64,000 nt of DNA from Methanoculleus methanifontis (GCF_030464365.1 NZ_VCYI01000006.1:88262-152261), one strand, 5' to 3'; counted from the stretch's first letter, positions 18,789-28,816 are shown. Program-made: numbers and translations. Notes: a model not told the origin generated them from the letters alone.

Positions 18789-19662
18789 AGCCCTCAAAAA
18801 ACAGGGCTATCAGTTCATCAGCCCGGACTCTTCGGCGGCCGTAAAACCCTGCATGTGGAACAAGCGGGCGCTCAAGGGCGGGGAGATGTGTTACAAGGCA
18901 CAGTTCTACGGCATCGAGAGCCACCGCTGCGTCCAGATGACACCGACCCTCCGGTGCAACCAACAGTGTCTCTTCTGCTGGCGGTCGTTCGAGCACGAGG
19001 TCGTGGAGGAGGAGGAGTGCCCGCCGGACGTCATCGTCGCAAACCTCCGCCGCGTCCAGAAGAAGGCGCTCTCGGGCTACAAGGTCTCGCCCTACGTCGC
19101 ACCGGAACAGTTCGCGGAAGCGCTCGACCCCACCATGGTCGCGATATCCCTCTCGGGAGAGCCGACCTGCTACTCGCGCCTCCCGGAGCTGGTCGATGGC
19201 CTCAACGGAGAAGGGTATACGACCTTCCTCGTCTCGAACGGCACCCGGCCCGACGTTCTCGCCCGGTGCCGGCCCTACCAGACCTACGTCTCGTTGGACG
19301 CTCCCGACCGGGAGACCTACCTCTCCCTCTGCCGGCCGAAGGAGGACTACTGGGACTGCATACAGGAGAGCCTCGCCGGACTTCGGGACCGCCGATCGGC
19401 CATCCGCACCACGGTGGTGCGCGGCTACAACGACTTCTCCCCCGAGCGGTATGCGGCGATCTACCAGGACTCCGGCGCCCGGTTCGTGGAGGTAAAGGGT
19501 TATATGTATCTGGGGTACAGTAGAAATCGACTGCAGAGGACGCAGATGCCCGAACACCGCGAAGTGAGGGCATTTTCAGAGCTTATTGCAAAGCACTGCG
19601 ACTATAGTATCAGGGACGAGAGCCCGGTGAGCCGGGTCGTCTGCCTGGAGCGAGATGTATGA
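18769..19662 (+). CDS. taw1: tRNA 4-demethylwyosine synthase (Taw1/TYW1)
   Basis: A 297-residue radical SAM enzyme that makes the tricyclic 4-demethylwyosine base at G37 of tRNA-Phe using pyruvate. The radical SAM cluster ligands are Cys 63, 67 and 70 ([11 protein letters not shown]). A second cluster is expected from Cys 28, 41 and 54, the Taw1-specific spacing. Conserved SLSGEPTCY and LVSNGTRPD are present. The start is the ATG at 18769; a TTG at 18751 has a closer GGAG and remains possible. It overlaps argS upstream and sepS downstream. Confidence 0.93.
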   Translation: MRSEACKALKKQGYQFISPDSSAAVKPCMWNKRALKGGEMCYKAQFYGIESHRCVQMTPTLRCNQQCLFCWRSFEHEVVEEEECPPDVIVANLRRVQKKALSGYKVSPYVAPEQFAEALDPTMVAISLSGEPTCYSRLPELVDGLNGEGYTTFLVSNGTRPDVLARCRPYQTYVSLDAPDRETYLSLCRPKEDYWDCIQESLAGLRDRRSAIRTTVVRGYNDFSPERYAAIYQDSGARFVEVKGYMYLGYSRNRLQRTQMPEHREVRAFSELIAKHCDYSIRDESPVSRVVCLERDV

Positions 19663-21254
19663 GATTCGATGTGGAAGAGTTCAAAAAGAGGGCGAGAGAG
19701 GACTTCGAGCACGCATGGCACGAAGGGCCGTCGGTGCTGACCCCGCCGGGAGTCTCGGGAAGTTACCCGCGGCTGAGGTACACCCGGGCGACACCGCACC
19801 CGATCTTCGAGATCGTGCAGCGGCTCCGCGAGACCTACCTCGCGATGGGGTTCGACGAAACAATCAACCCCTTGATTGTTGAAGAATCGGACATCTACCG
19901 GCAGTTCGGCCCTGAAGCAATGGCCGTCCTTGACCGGGTCTTCTACCTCGGCGGGCTTCCCCGCCCGAACGTCGGGATTGCACGAAAGCAGCTTGATGAG
20001 ATCGAGGCCATCCTCGGCCGTGCGGTGCCGTCCGGGATCGAGGGGAAACTCCGCGAGACCCTTCACGGCTACAAGAAGGGGACGATCGACGGCGACGAAC
20101 TGGCGCACGAACTCGCGGCCGTCCTCGAGGCCGACGACGCCACCGTGGTGCATATCCTGGACGCGGTCTTCCCCGAGTTCCGGGAACTGGCTCCCGAGTC
20201 GTCGCGCAACACCCTCCGGAGCCACATGACGAGCGGCTGGTTCCTGACGCTTTCCTCGCTCTGGGAGAAACGCCACCTCCCGATAAAGCTCTTCTCGGTC
20301 GACCGCTGTTTCCGGCGTGAGCAGGAGGAGGGGGCCACCCGCCTGATGACCTATCACTCGGCCTCCTGCATCGTCGCAGGCGAGGACGTCACCCTCGAGG
20401 AGGGGAAAGCCATCAGCGAAGCCCTCCTCTCGGCGTTCGGGTTTACTGAGTTCCGGTTCCAGCCCGACGAGAAGCGGTCGAAGTACTACATGCCCGAGAC
20501 CCAGACGGAGGTTTACGCCCGCCACCCGGCCCTCGGCTGGGTCGAGGTCGCCACCTTCGGCATCTACTCCCCCTCGGCGCTCGCGGAGTACGGGATCGGC
20601 GTGCCGGTGATGAACCTCGGCCTCGGGGTGGAGCGGCTTGCGATGATCGCCTACCAGTCAAATGACGTGCGCCAGCTCACCTACCCGCAGTTCTTCCCGA
20701 AGGAGGTCTCCGACCGCGAGATCGCCGGTGCCATCCACCTCCGCGAAGAGCCGACGTCCGCAACCGGAAAGCAGATGGCAAAAGCCATTCGCGCCACAGC
20801 CGCCGAGCACGCAACCGCGCCGGGACCGTGCGCTTTCACCGCGTGGAAAGGCGAGATCGCCGGGAGGGAGGTGGAAGTGATCGTCGAGGAGCCCGAGTCC
20901 AACACGAAACTCTGCGGGCCGGCCTGCGCAAACGAGGTCTTTGTTCACGACGGCTCGGTGCTCGGTGTCCCGGACATCGAGAAGTGGGCGAAGGTCCGGG
21001 AGGAAGGCGTCTCCACCGGGATAACCTACCTCGACGCGGTATCGAGCCTCGCCGCCACCCGGATCGAGGAGGCGGCACGGTGCGGCGAAGGGACGCACGT
21101 CCAGGTGAAGATGTCGAAACTCCCTTCAGACGTCAACCTGCGCATCGAGGACTATGCGATGCGCTACGTCACCGACCACAACAAAAAGGTGGACCTCCGG
21201 GGCCCGGTCTTCCTGACGGTCAGGTCTGTCATCCTGGAGCAGCCGACTCAATAA
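19659..21254 (+). CDS. sepS: O-phosphoseryl-tRNA(Cys) synthetase
   Basis: A 531-residue class II synthetase that charges tRNA-Cys with O-phosphoserine, the first step of the indirect Cys-tRNA route (SepRS then SepCysS) typical of methanogens. Motif 2 region [18 protein letters not shown], motif 3 region [10 protein letters not shown] and the conserved N-terminus [17 protein letters not shown] match the family; length is normal. SepCysS is not in the window. The ATG overlaps the taw1 stop, and the last 26 bases overlap the convergent otsAB gene. Confidence 0.95.
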   Translation: MRFDVEEFKKRAREDFEHAWHEGPSVLTPPGVSGSYPRLRYTRATPHPIFEIVQRLRETYLAMGFDETINPLIVEESDIYRQFGPEAMAVLDRVFYLGGLPRPNVGIARKQLDEIEAILGRAVPSGIEGKLRETLHGYKKGTIDGDELAHELAAVLEADDATVVHILDAVFPEFRELAPESSRNTLRSHMTSGWFLTLSSLWEKRHLPIKLFSVDRCFRREQEEGATRLMTYHSASCIVAGEDVTLEEGKAISEALLSAFGFTEFRFQPDEKRSKYYMPETQTEVYARHPALGWVEVATFGIYSPSALAEYGIGVPVMNLGLGVERLAMIAYQSNDVRQLTYPQFFPKEVSDREIAGAIHLREEPTSATGKQMAKAIRATAAEHATAPGPCAFTAWKGEIAGREVEVIVEEPESNTKLCGPACANEVFVHDGSVLGVPDIEKWAKVREEGVSTGITYLDAVSSLAATRIEEAARCGEGTHVQVKMSKLPSDVNLRIEDYAMRYVTDHNKKVDLRGPVFLTVRSVILEQPTQ

Positions 21255-23487
21255 CACTCTTCTCCTTTCCCGGCCTCTCTTTTTTTCTGGAAACTCCTTT
21301 CTTGTCGCTCTCGATGCACTTTTTCAAGAGGGGCAGCACGTCCCGCTGGCCGACCAGGTTGAACCGGGCCCTGCTCGGGGCGAGCCCGACCTTTATCGAG
21401 TAGGCTTCCGGCGGCATCGCCTCGAAGAGGTCTTCGTCCGTCCGGTCGTCCCCGATGGCAAGTATGAAGTCCCAGGCGTGCCGGGACACCCAGTTCAGCG
21501 CTGCTCTGCCCTTGTTGACGACGTTGTTCTTGATCTCGACGACCTTGTTCCCGTCCATGACCCCGACGTTCAGGTTCGACGTCAGGTGCAGGAGGTCGTC
21601 CTTGAGGTCTTTCGCCCGCTGCGCACCGAGCAGCGGCTCGGTTCTCCGGTAATGCCAGACGAGCGAGTAGTCCTTCTCCTCGATGAAGGCGCCAGGCGTG
21701 CGATCCGTGTAGAGTTCGAGGAGCGGGTAGATCTCCCCTTTCCACTCGTCCGAGAGGGGCTCGGGCATCCGCCATTCCCCGGAGCGCTCCCTGACCCAGA
21801 CACCGTGCTCGGCGATGATCCCGATATCCAGCTCCCCGAACCAGTCATCCAGCGTTGAGCGGTCCCTGCCGCTGATCACCACCACCTCGTTTCTGGGCGT
21901 CCGGGCGAGGGACTTGAGCACTTCCCGGGTTGCGTCTCCGGGAACCGCCTTCTGCGGCCTTGCGGCGAACGGCACCAGGGTGCCGTCGTAGTCGAGGAGG
22001 AGGAGACGATCCTTGCCGGCAGCGTAGTCGGAGACCAGCTCGTCCCTGATAGCGGGGGTGACGACCTGTTCAGAGCGTTCAACCCGGACCGCCCGGGCGT
22101 CGCCGAGGCGTGTGAGGAAGTCGCCGACCCAGTGCTCGATGTCGTAGCGCATCAACCTCCTCTGCATCGTCCGGTTCCGCTCGATCTGCTCCTTCTCCGG
22201 CATGGCGAGCGCAGTCTCGATCGCCTCGATCACCGCGTCCTGGTCGTTCGGGTTGACGATGATCGCTTCGCCGAGTTCCTCGGCCGCCCCTGCCATCTCG
22301 GAGAGGATGAGCACCCCTGTGCCATCGGTCCTCGTGGCAACATACTCTTTCGCCATCAGGTTCATGCCGTCCCGGAGCGGCGTCACCAGGGCGACATCGG
22401 CGGCGCTGTAGAACGCCACCAGCGTCTCGAACGGGAGGAAGTTGTAGAAGTAGCGGACGGGAACCCAGTCTGTCGTCCCGTACTTCCCGTTGATCCGGCC
22501 GACAAGCTCGTCGATCCGTTTCTTCAGTTCCCGGTAACTGCTGACGCCGGTCCGGGACGGGACTGCGACAAGAACGAGGGAGACCTTCCCCCGGTACTCC
22601 GGCTTCTTCTCGAGAAGCGCATCGAACGCCTCGAGGCGGAGCGGGATCCCCTTCGTGTAGTCCATGCGATCGAAGGAGAGGATGATCTTGTGCTTCCCGT
22701 ATTTCTGCCGGATCCGGGCTATCTCCTTCTGGACTGGAGCGCTGCCCGCGGAGTCGGCGAACCGGTGGTAATCGATGCCCATCGGGAAGAGATCGGTCCG
22801 GATCACCCGGGTGCCGGTCCTGACCTCCCCGAAGGTATGCTCGTACCCGAGGAGACGCCGGACACTGGAGAGGAAATGGCGGACGTAGCCGTAGGTATGG
22901 AACCCGATGAGGTCCGCTCCAAGCAGGCCGGAGAGGATCTCCCTTCTCCAGGGCAGGTGCCGGAAGACTTCGAACGACGGGAAGGGAATGTGGTGGAAGT
23001 AGCCGATCTCGGCATCGGGGAGACGCTCCCGGAGCATCTGCGGGAGGAGCATCAAGTGGTAGTCGTGAACCCAGATGGTGTCGTCGGGCCGGGCCACCTC
23101 CATCACGGCGTCGCAGAACTTTTCGTTCACCCGCTGATAGACCTGCCATGTCCTGGGGTCGTACTCTGCATGGAGGTTGAAGTAGTGAAGGAGCGGCCAG
23201 AGGGTGTTGTTGCAGAACCCGTCGTAGTAGTGCCTGATGTCGTACGGGGAGAGGAATACCGGGTGGCACTGCTCTTTTCTGAGCACATCGACGATCCGGT
23301 CTTTCTCTTCGTTCTGCTGCTTCTGGACGTTCATGCCGGGCCACCCAACCCAGAGGCTCTCGTAGGATTTGTAAAACGAACCAACCCCGGTGGCAAGGCC
23401 GCCGACGCTCCGCTGGAGACGGAGATCGCCGTTTTTGCGGGATACGCTGATCGGAAGCCTGTTTGAGACTATCAGTAACCGTTTCAT
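21229..23487 (-). CDS. otsAB: Bifunctional trehalose-6-phosphate synthase/phosphatase
   Basis: A 752-residue fusion. The first about 470 residues are a GT20 synthase: [12 protein letters not shown] at the start, [27 protein letters not shown], and [13 protein letters not shown]. The last about 260 residues are a HAD phosphatase with [14 protein letters not shown] near residue 496, [11 protein letters not shown], and [11 protein letters not shown]. Together they would make trehalose from UDP-glucose and glucose-6-phosphate, a compatible solute. The fusion resembles eukaryotic and some bacterial proteins; in archaea it is less usual. Confidence 0.93.
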   Translation of the reverse strand: MKRLLIVSNRLPISVSRKNGDLRLQRSVGGLATGVGSFYKSYESLWVGWPGMNVQKQQNEEKDRIVDVLRKEQCHPVFLSPYDIRHYYDGFCNNTLWPLLHYFNLHAEYDPRTWQVYQRVNEKFCDAVMEVARPDDTIWVHDYHLMLLPQMLRERLPDAEIGYFHHIPFPSFEVFRHLPWRREILSGLLGADLIGFHTYGYVRHFLSSVRRLLGYEHTFGEVRTGTRVIRTDLFPMGIDYHRFADSAGSAPVQKEIARIRQKYGKHKIILSFDRMDYTKGIPLRLEAFDALLEKKPEYRGKVSLVLVAVPSRTGVSSYRELKKRIDELVGRINGKYGTTDWVPVRYFYNFLPFETLVAFYSAADVALVTPLRDGMNLMAKEYVATRTDGTGVLILSEMAGAAEELGEAIIVNPNDQDAVIEAIETALAMPEKEQIERNRTMQRRLMRYDIEHWVGDFLTRLGDARAVRVERSEQVVTPAIRDELVSDYAAGKDRLLLLDYDGTLVPFAARPQKAVPGDATREVLKSLARTPRNEVVVISGRDRSTLDDWFGELDIGIIAEHGVWVRERSGEWRMPEPLSDEWKGEIYPLLELYTDRTPGAFIEEKDYSLVWHYRRTEPLLGAQRAKDLKDDLLHLTSNLNVGVMDGNKVVEIKNNVVNKGRAALNWVSRHAWDFILAIGDDRTDEDLFEAMPPEAYSIKVGLAPSRARFNLVGQRDVLPLLKKCIESDKKGVSRKKERPGKEKSVIESAAPG

Positions 23488-23792
23488 GGTTCGACCCTGT
23501 TCACACTCGTGGTATGATCCATCTAAAGATTCTCAACCAAAATTAAGGTTTTGGCGAAATCTCAAGAGATTGCAGATATCGAAGATCGGGAAGTCAACCC
23601 TTCTCCCCGGCTCCGCCGTTCCCCGGAGACCCCACGCATGCCGTGCACGCCCGAACGCGGCGATCCCGCCGGGACATCCGCGGCAGCGGGAGCGTTTCAG
23701 GACGCTAATCCCCCCGAAACGTGAGCAGGACAGGTAGTTACGGCCGGTCGGGCGTCTCGTCCCCGGAGCCTGACCGCTCAAGACCGATAAAG
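23488..23792. other. Gene-free interval between otsAB and the DUF2178 operon
   Basis: The first 80 bases are AT-richer and probably hold the otsAB promoter on the minus strand, though no clear TATA box stands out. The rest is GC-rich with no convincing reading frame. The DUF2178 promoter and operator begin at 23793. Confidence 0.5.
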
Positions 23793-23818
23793 TTATATTT
23801 TTCTAACACAATGTTAGA
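23793..23818 (+). promoter_or_regulatory. TATA box and 17-bp operator of the DUF2178/XRE operon
   Basis: TTATATTTT at 23793-23801 is followed at once by TCTAACA-CAA-TGTTAGA (23802-23818), a perfect 7-3-7 inverted repeat. The repeat sits between the TATA box and the predicted start of transcription near 23821, where a bound repressor would block RNA polymerase. The XRE regulator encoded at 24275 is the obvious candidate. Confidence 0.68.
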
Positions 23819-23838
23819 TATACATAACAGGTGCAACG

Positions 23839-24225
23839 ATGAAGAGACGATACGCGGTTCAGATTGCGGCGGGAGCGGTTCTCGGTGCTGCAGGCATCCT
23901 CCTCCCGTTCCTCGTAGACGGGACGGAGGCGCTCTCCTCGCTTATGGTGACGATCGGTCTCGTGATCCTCGCGGTGGCCGTGGTCCGGCACTGGAGGTTC
24001 CGGGACGAGCCGGAGAGAGACGAGCGGACGCAGAAGATCGGAGCATACGCCATCTCCTACTCCTGGCTTCTCACCATCGTCTTCCTCGCGCTCCTCTTCT
24101 GGGTGGACTATCTCGGCGTGGTCGCCCTCACGGTCGAGGCCGTGCTGCTCTCCGCAATCCTGCTGATGGGGCTCTCCGCACGGATCTTCCAGTGGCACCT
24201 CTTCCGGCAAGGGGACGTGGCGTGA
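23839..24225 (+). CDS. DUF2178 family membrane protein
   Basis: A 128-residue protein with four hydrophobic helices (about residues 7-24, 31-47, 73-89 and 92-110). Between helices 2 and 3 is the cytoplasmic motif [19 protein letters not shown], the hallmark DERxxxIxxxA of DUF2178 proteins. The family is nearly always paired with a small XRE-type regulator, as here. Role unknown; membrane-linked sensing of a signal for the regulator is a guess. Confidence 0.8.
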   Translation: MKRRYAVQIAAGAVLGAAGILLPFLVDGTEALSSLMVTIGLVILAVAVVRHWRFRDEPERDERTQKIGAYAISYSWLLTIVFLALLFWVDYLGVVALTVEAVLLSAILLMGLSARIFQWHLFRQGDVA

Positions 24226-24274
24226 GGCCGGCAAGCGTCGTCAAAAAGCGTCTTTCCTGGAAGGGGGACACGAT

Positions 24275-24481
24275 GTGAAGACCCGGATCCGGGAACTCCG
24301 GGCGAAGATGGGGATCACCCAGGAGGAGCTGGCACAACAGGTCGGGGTCCGGCGGGAGACGATCGTCTTCCTCGAGAAGGGAAAGTACAACCCCTCCCTG
24401 AAACTCGCCTACAAGGTGGCCCGCACGCTCGGCTCCACCATCGAGGAGGTCTTCATCTTCGAAGAGGAGGATCTGGCATGA
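24275..24481 (+). CDS. XRE-family transcriptional regulator
   Basis: A 68-residue helix-turn-helix protein: [19 protein letters not shown] is the HTH, and [16 protein letters not shown] completes the Cro/CI fold. The short form with an acidic end (IFEEEDLA) is the class that accompanies DUF2178 or DUF3796-type membrane proteins. GTG start at 24275, with a purine-rich GGAAGGGGG upstream. Probably binds the palindrome at 23802 and controls its own operon. Confidence 0.87.
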   Translation: MKTRIRELRAKMGITQEELAQQVGVRRETIVFLEKGKYNPSLKLAYKVARTLGSTIEEVFIFEEEDLA

Positions 24482-24532
24482 ACATGAGGTCTTTTTGAGG
24501 AGACTTCCGTATCAACAGAGCCAAAAAAAGAT

Positions 24533-24631
24533 ATTGGGGGCAGTTTTTAATGTCTGAACACGGAGTTGAAAAACATTGTGCTTCCTCTTTCCGGAGCAAT
24601 TACCCCCAATTCATTAAAAGAAGACTTTTTT
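24533..24631. other. Candidate structured element with terminal inverted repeat
   Basis: An AT-rich interval between convergent genes. ATTGGGGG at 24533-24540 pairs with CCCCCAAT at 24603-24610, closing a 62-base loop that holds a smaller stem (GTTTTT with AAAAAC). A weak AAAAG/CTTTT hairpin and a T run follow near 24616-24631. It may be a terminator for both genes, a small RNA, or a remnant of a small mobile element. Confidence 0.35.
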
Positions 24632-24691
24632 AGAGCGCAAGAGCAATTTGGCGTTTTAATAAACACATAAATATAATATCTGTCGACACCC

Positions 24692-25852
24692 TTAACGTTC
24701 GGGCTTAGCGCGGTACGGAGGAAGTATTTTTTCGGCACCCTGCGATTTCAGTGCAACATTTTCCGCGCCCCCTCCCCTTCCCGGCCGGTCCCGACCGGGT
24801 GCCGCACCGCCGCCGCCATCCCCCCGGAGAAGCGCGAAGAGCCGGGCAAGCGAGACGATATCCTGCCGGTTATGCTCCACGACCGGGACAAGCGGCCCGG
24901 GGTTTCCTGTCCGGCGGTAGGTCTCGTAGAACTCCGGCACCATCCTGCTCGGGACGTCATCCGCCCGGGCGACACCGAGAACCCCGGTCTCGAGTGCATC
25001 AAGCCGGCAGGAGGGGAGCAAGTCCTTCCAGCGCCGGCGTGCGAAGTGGAGAACGTCGAAATGAGGAACAGCGAGGTATGCCGGGATGCCGTGGCAGGCG
25101 AGCCGATCCCGGATGTAGGGAACATCGAACGCCCGCCCGTTGAAGGTGACAAAAGCCGTGCCCTCCGCCTCCAGATCGGGAAGGACGGCGGCGAGCACCG
25201 CTTCCTCTTCTTCGGCCGACCTCGAGAGGTACTGGCGGACGGCGATCGACCCGCCGCTCACCCGTGCAAGGCCGATGAGGATGATCGGCCGTGAGGAGAG
25301 CCCCAGCGTCTCGATATCGAGGAAGACAAACTCTTCGGGTGCGTGGAACCGGCTGGCCTCGAGGAGGAGCGGATCACTCCTTCGCCGCCGCCGCGCGATC
25401 TCTTCCACGAGTTCGCAAGTGTCCCCTCCCGCTATCGAATCGAGGAGCCGGGCGGCATCCCGGCAGTAGAGAGGGTGGTCTGCAAGATCAATGATCGTCC
25501 GACAACCTCGCTCCTCCAGTCGCCGCCGGGTCGCTTCGCCGATGCCGCGGACCAGGGTGAGGTCGCCGAGAAGGGCAGCTGCCGCCCGGTCAGGGTCCCG
25601 ACCATCAAGGCTCATGGGGCTTTCGGACTCGATGACGTAGCACGTCCCGGACGGGCATGCTACCTCCCGGCCGCAAAAAACGTCCTCGAGCACCCGGCCC
25701 CGGTATCCGGCGACGAGGTCGTCCCGGAGCCTCCGGGCTTCCTCATCATCCGGGCAGGCGCTGAACGGTGACCGGATGCCCGGAGCGTACCTCCCCGCCC
25801 GATTAAACGCGCGAACCATCTTCTCGACAGACGGTTTGAACTCCGCCCGCAT
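24692..25852 (-). CDS. Helix-hairpin-helix and RNase H-like exonuclease protein
   Basis: A 386-residue protein. The middle has a helix-hairpin-helix region (LTLVRGIGEATRRRLEERG). After it comes a DnaQ/RNase H-like nuclease: FVFLDIETLGLSSRPII, FNGRAFDVPYIRDRL, HFDVLHFARRRWKD and HNRQDIVSLARL give the acidic residues of a DEDD-type 3'-5' exonuclease (YprB-like, RNase_H_2). Likely a DNA or RNA processing or repair enzyme. The C-terminus ends in a Gly/Arg-rich low-complexity tail. The start at 25852 lacks a clear ribosome binding site; codon 12 is an alternative. Confidence 0.78.
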   Translation of the reverse strand: MRAEFKPSVEKMVRAFNRAGRYAPGIRSPFSACPDDEEARRLRDDLVAGYRGRVLEDVFCGREVACPSGTCYVIESESPMSLDGRDPDRAAAALLGDLTLVRGIGEATRRRLEERGCRTIIDLADHPLYCRDAARLLDSIAGGDTCELVEEIARRRRRSDPLLLEASRFHAPEEFVFLDIETLGLSSRPIILIGLARVSGGSIAVRQYLSRSAEEEEAVLAAVLPDLEAEGTAFVTFNGRAFDVPYIRDRLACHGIPAYLAVPHFDVLHFARRRWKDLLPSCRLDALETGVLGVARADDVPSRMVPEFYETYRRTGNPGPLVPVVEHNRQDIVSLARLFALLRGDGGGGAAPGRDRPGRGGGAENVALKSQGAEKILPPYRAKPER

Positions 25853-25904
25853 TCAAGATGACCACCGCACGGTGAAAGTGAACGGGGGGGTGTGCCCTCC
25901 CGTG

Positions 25905-26405
25905 TCACTGCCCTGCAGGCCTCACCGCGATCGAGCACGTTTTGTCGCCGGCACAGATGGCGCTCAGGTACTTCGGGGCGTAGTTCGGGTTCAGGCCTGA
26001 TATCGCGGCGTTCGTGTAGGCATGGCAGGCGTTGCAGGCAGCGAGCGGGTTCTCCCCCTGCTCTTTTGCGCGGGCGTTCATCGCACACCCACTGACGGTC
26101 AGAACCGCCTCTCCCGGCACCGAGTCGTTGACCTCATACCGGTATTCCGGCCCGAAGAGCAACCTCGTCGCCGCCGCAAACGCTTCCGTAACCTCCCGGG
26201 CGTTTCCGAGCGGCATTCTGAAAGCACGGGCTACGACACCTGCTTCCCGGCCCTGCTCCTGCCACACCGCCCGCTCGACCTCGTTGTAGAGCTGGTCGTC
26301 GGCGCCGTCCCTGATGGCTCTCCGGTAGGCAAGCGGCAGCATGGAGACCTCCCGGGCGGCAAGTTTCCACCGCACGTCCACCGGGATTCGTTCGAATGCA
26401 TCCAT
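25905..26405 (-). CDS. Uncharacterised Cys-rich protein
   Basis: A 166-residue soluble protein. The N-terminal half is helical (WKLAAREVSMLPLAYRRA). The C-terminal half has five cysteines: one in VSGCAMNARA, two in CNACHAY, then one each in AICAGD and KTCSIAV. This spacing, with the final G-D-x-x-C, recalls V4R and ATC-hydrolase-like ligand- or metal-binding domains but I cannot assign it. It is upstream of, and on the same strand as, the exonuclease gene (52-base gap). Confidence 0.65.
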   Translation of the reverse strand: MDAFERIPVDVRWKLAAREVSMLPLAYRRAIRDGADDQLYNEVERAVWQEQGREAGVVARAFRMPLGNAREVTEAFAAATRLLFGPEYRYEVNDSVPGEAVLTVSGCAMNARAKEQGENPLAACNACHAYTNAAISGLNPNYAPKYLSAICAGDKTCSIAVRPAGQ

Positions 26406-26537
26406 ATCCTCATCCCCTCCTCATGGCGGTTTTCGGATCAGGGGCGGGTACACCTGCCACACCATGAAGGTTCTCACGAACCTGCCGCCCCTCCCGGACA
26501 CCGCATAAATACTCCCACGGACAACAGAAGGGGAGAC

Positions 26538-27305
26538 ATGAAGATCGGAGCAGTCCTGATCGATATCGACGGCGTCCTCTACGTCGGCGACCGATCAGTC
26601 CCCGGAGCCGCGGGAGCGCTCCGGAAACTCGACCGGCGGGGGATACCCTACCGGTTCGTCTCCAACACCACCCGGCGCTCCCGCCGTTCGGTCGCGCAGC
26701 GCCTCAAGACCCTCGGCTACGCCGTCCCGGAACCCTGGATCATCACCGCCCCGGTCGCCGCCGCCGCACATCTGCGGGACGGGTGCCGGATGCGGTGCTT
26801 CCTCCTCACCACCCCGGACACCCGGACGGACTTCGAAGAGGCCGGCATCACGTCCGTGGAGGATGGGGCCGATGCAGTTGTGGTCGCCGACGCGGCCGGC
26901 GAACTGACTTACGAACGCCTGAACAGGGCGTTCCGCCTCCTCATGGAAGGCGCTGACCTCGTCGCGCTCGAGAGAGACCGTTACTGGATGGGGGCGGACG
27001 GGCTGATGCTCTCGGCCGGCCCCTTCGTTACCGCGCTCGAGTATGCCGCCGGGAAAGAGGCGGAAGTGATCGGGAAACCCTCCCCGGCGTTCTTTCTGCG
27101 TGCGCTCCGGGAGATCGGGGTCGGGCCCCGCGAGGCGGCGATGGTCGGCGACGACATTGTCACCGATATCGGCGGCGCCCGGGCCTGTGGCATGAAGGGC
27201 ATCCTGGTGAGAACCGGCAAGTACCGGGAAGAAACCGTCCGGGCATCAGGCATCGCGCCGGACCTCGTCATCGACTCGCTCGCGGACCTCCCGGAGTATA
27301 TCTGA
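26538..27305 (+). CDS. HAD-superfamily subfamily IIA phosphatase
   Basis: A 255-residue HAD hydrolase of the NagD/LHPP branch. Motif I is LIDIDGVLYVGD, motif II is FVSNTT, the Lys region is VIGKPSPAFF, and motif III is MVGDDIVTDIGGA. The C2a-type cap lies between motifs II and III. These enzymes dephosphorylate small phosphometabolites (p-nitrophenyl phosphate in tests); the physiological substrate is unknown. A GGGGAGAC binding site precedes the ATG, and TAAATACT at 26505-26512 is a probable TATA box. Confidence 0.85.
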   Translation: MKIGAVLIDIDGVLYVGDRSVPGAAGALRKLDRRGIPYRFVSNTTRRSRRSVAQRLKTLGYAVPEPWIITAPVAAAAHLRDGCRMRCFLLTTPDTRTDFEEAGITSVEDGADAVVVADAAGELTYERLNRAFRLLMEGADLVALERDRYWMGADGLMLSAGPFVTALEYAAGKEAEVIGKPSPAFFLRALREIGVGPREAAMVGDDIVTDIGGARACGMKGILVRTGKYREETVRASGIAPDLVIDSLADLPEYI

Positions 27306-27309
27306 TCCT

Positions 27310-28413
27310 ATGTGGCGACGAATCCTCACCGTGCTCACCCTCATCGCCGCGATCCTCGGTGCCGGATGCCTGGGCGGCCTCCTCCATCCTGCGGCCGTCC
27401 CGCCGGCTATCGTGCCGGTCGAGGGGGCGGCCCCGGGAGAGGTGCCGGTCTACACCTTCCCCTTCGGGGACGGGGAGGAGACGATCCGGATCGAGCCAGA
27501 TCCGGCAGTCTATGCCGGGGCGAAAGAGGCAGACCGGCAACTCTACCTCTTCGATAACCTCACCAGAGATGAGTGGATCCCGATCTATTACCTGGCGTTC
27601 GCGAGCGACTCCCACCAGGAGCCCTTCTATACCGACCTGCTCGCGGCTCTCCGCGAGATCCGGGACCGGGAAGAACTCGACGACGATCGGTATCTTGAAC
27701 TGATCGCCACGTTCGTGCAGTCAATCCCCTACAGAACCGATGCCTCGATGACCGAACCGAAGTTCCCGATCGAGACCTACGTGGACACCGAGGGCGACTG
27801 CGACGACAAAAGCCTCCTCCTCGCCGGGCTCCTCGCACGGGAAGGTTACGGGGCCGCGCTCCTCTACTTCGGGGAGGAACAGCACATGGCCGTCGGGGTG
27901 AAGAGCGCCGGGTGCCGCTACCATAACACGTCATATGCCTACATCGAGACCACGAACCGGAGCTACGTGGGCATCCCCCCTGCGGCGCTCGGGGACGGGA
28001 CGCACCTCTCCTCCAACCCGCTCGTGATACCGGTCGGGGATGGAGACGGGTCTTACACAGCCTCTTCAGAGATCGAGACAATCGAGCGTGCCCTCTCCGC
28101 ATCCCGCGACCGGGTCGAGGAACTCGAAGAGGAACTCGTGGTGCGCACCCGCGAACTCGAAGCGGACCGGGAGGCTCTCGCGGCCCTCGACGCGAAGATG
28201 GCAGGTCTCTTCCGATCAGGAGAGATCCAGGAATACAACCGGTTCGTCCCGGAATACAATCGGATGATCGGGGACTACAACAAGGCGGTAGAGGTCTACA
28301 ACTTCATGCTCGATGAGGCGGAGGCCGCCGCGGATCTCCACAACCACATCGTCGGCCACGCCCACGACCGGCCCGGGTCGTACCTCCTGGCCCATGAGTA
28401 TCTCTCGGGGTGA
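27310..28413 (+). CDS. Transglutaminase-like lipoprotein with coiled coil
   Basis: A 367-residue exported protein starting with a lipoprotein signal (LIAAILGAGC). The central domain has the transglutaminase-like Cys-x-x-Asp region TEGDCDDKSLLLAGLLARE and a later His in GEEQHMAVGV, which fits a papain-like Cys-His catalytic pair. Residues about 250-300 are a charged coiled coil (RVEELEEELVVRTRELEAD). It starts four bases after the HAD gene and likely shares its transcript. It may cut or remodel surface proteins. Confidence 0.75.
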   Translation: MWRRILTVLTLIAAILGAGCLGGLLHPAAVPPAIVPVEGAAPGEVPVYTFPFGDGEETIRIEPDPAVYAGAKEADRQLYLFDNLTRDEWIPIYYLAFASDSHQEPFYTDLLAALREIRDREELDDDRYLELIATFVQSIPYRTDASMTEPKFPIETYVDTEGDCDDKSLLLAGLLAREGYGAALLYFGEEQHMAVGVKSAGCRYHNTSYAYIETTNRSYVGIPPAALGDGTHLSSNPLVIPVGDGDGSYTASSEIETIERALSASRDRVEELEEELVVRTRELEADREALAALDAKMAGLFRSGEIQEYNRFVPEYNRMIGDYNKAVEVYNFMLDEAEAAADLHNHIVGHAHDRPGSYLLAHEYLSG

Positions 28414-28418
28414 CCGGG

Positions 28419-28441
28419 AGAGAGCTTACGCGTAGCTCTCT
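28419..28441 (+). terminator. Hairpin after the transglutaminase-like gene
   Basis: AGAGAGCT, seven-base loop TACGCGT, AGCTCTCT: a perfect 8-bp stem five bases after the stop codon. No strong T run follows, so termination is inferred from position. Confidence 0.5.
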
Positions 28442-28816
28442 GCCTCAAGGAGGGTGCGGTTTGCCGGGGCGCTGGAAGCGAAATACGCCGACTTATGCAT
28501 CTGACTTCGCCGAATAACAGTCGGATATCGGGCGGCCCGCTCAGCGAGAGAGGAAAACGTGGTAAATTCAGATCGTTCCATACATGAAACGGAGTGAGGG
28601 TGCTACTTAACCGTAGGCCGCGTGCGGGGTGAAAGTGAAGCGCCGGGATTTCACCCCCTATCCCAACCTCGTTCCGGCGAAAACTTCCAAACTACCAACA
28701 CATTCTAAAAGTAACATCAAACTGACGCAGTTCAACCTTCCTTCGGGCGAAACAGCAACTGTTCTGTTGGCAAGTGTTAATGTATCCCCTGACAAATACA
28801 TGGAGCGGAGTGCCGT
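28442..28816 (+). promoter_or_regulatory. Long upstream region and possible structured leader of the SmsCB genes
   Basis: No convincing gene lies here. A TATA-like TACTTAAC near 28600-28608 would place the transcript start near 28626. Exactly there GGGGTGAAA (28626-28634) pairs with TTTCACCCC (28649-28657). This leaves an untranslated leader of about 190 bases before the ATPase gene, unusual in a window where most leaders are short. It could carry iron or redox control, but no known riboswitch is recognised. Confidence 0.4.

Noticed and set aside
24547..24738. 63-codon minus-strand frame in the AT-rich gap
   Set aside because: No binding site or family pattern, and it overlaps both the structured element and the end of the exonuclease gene.
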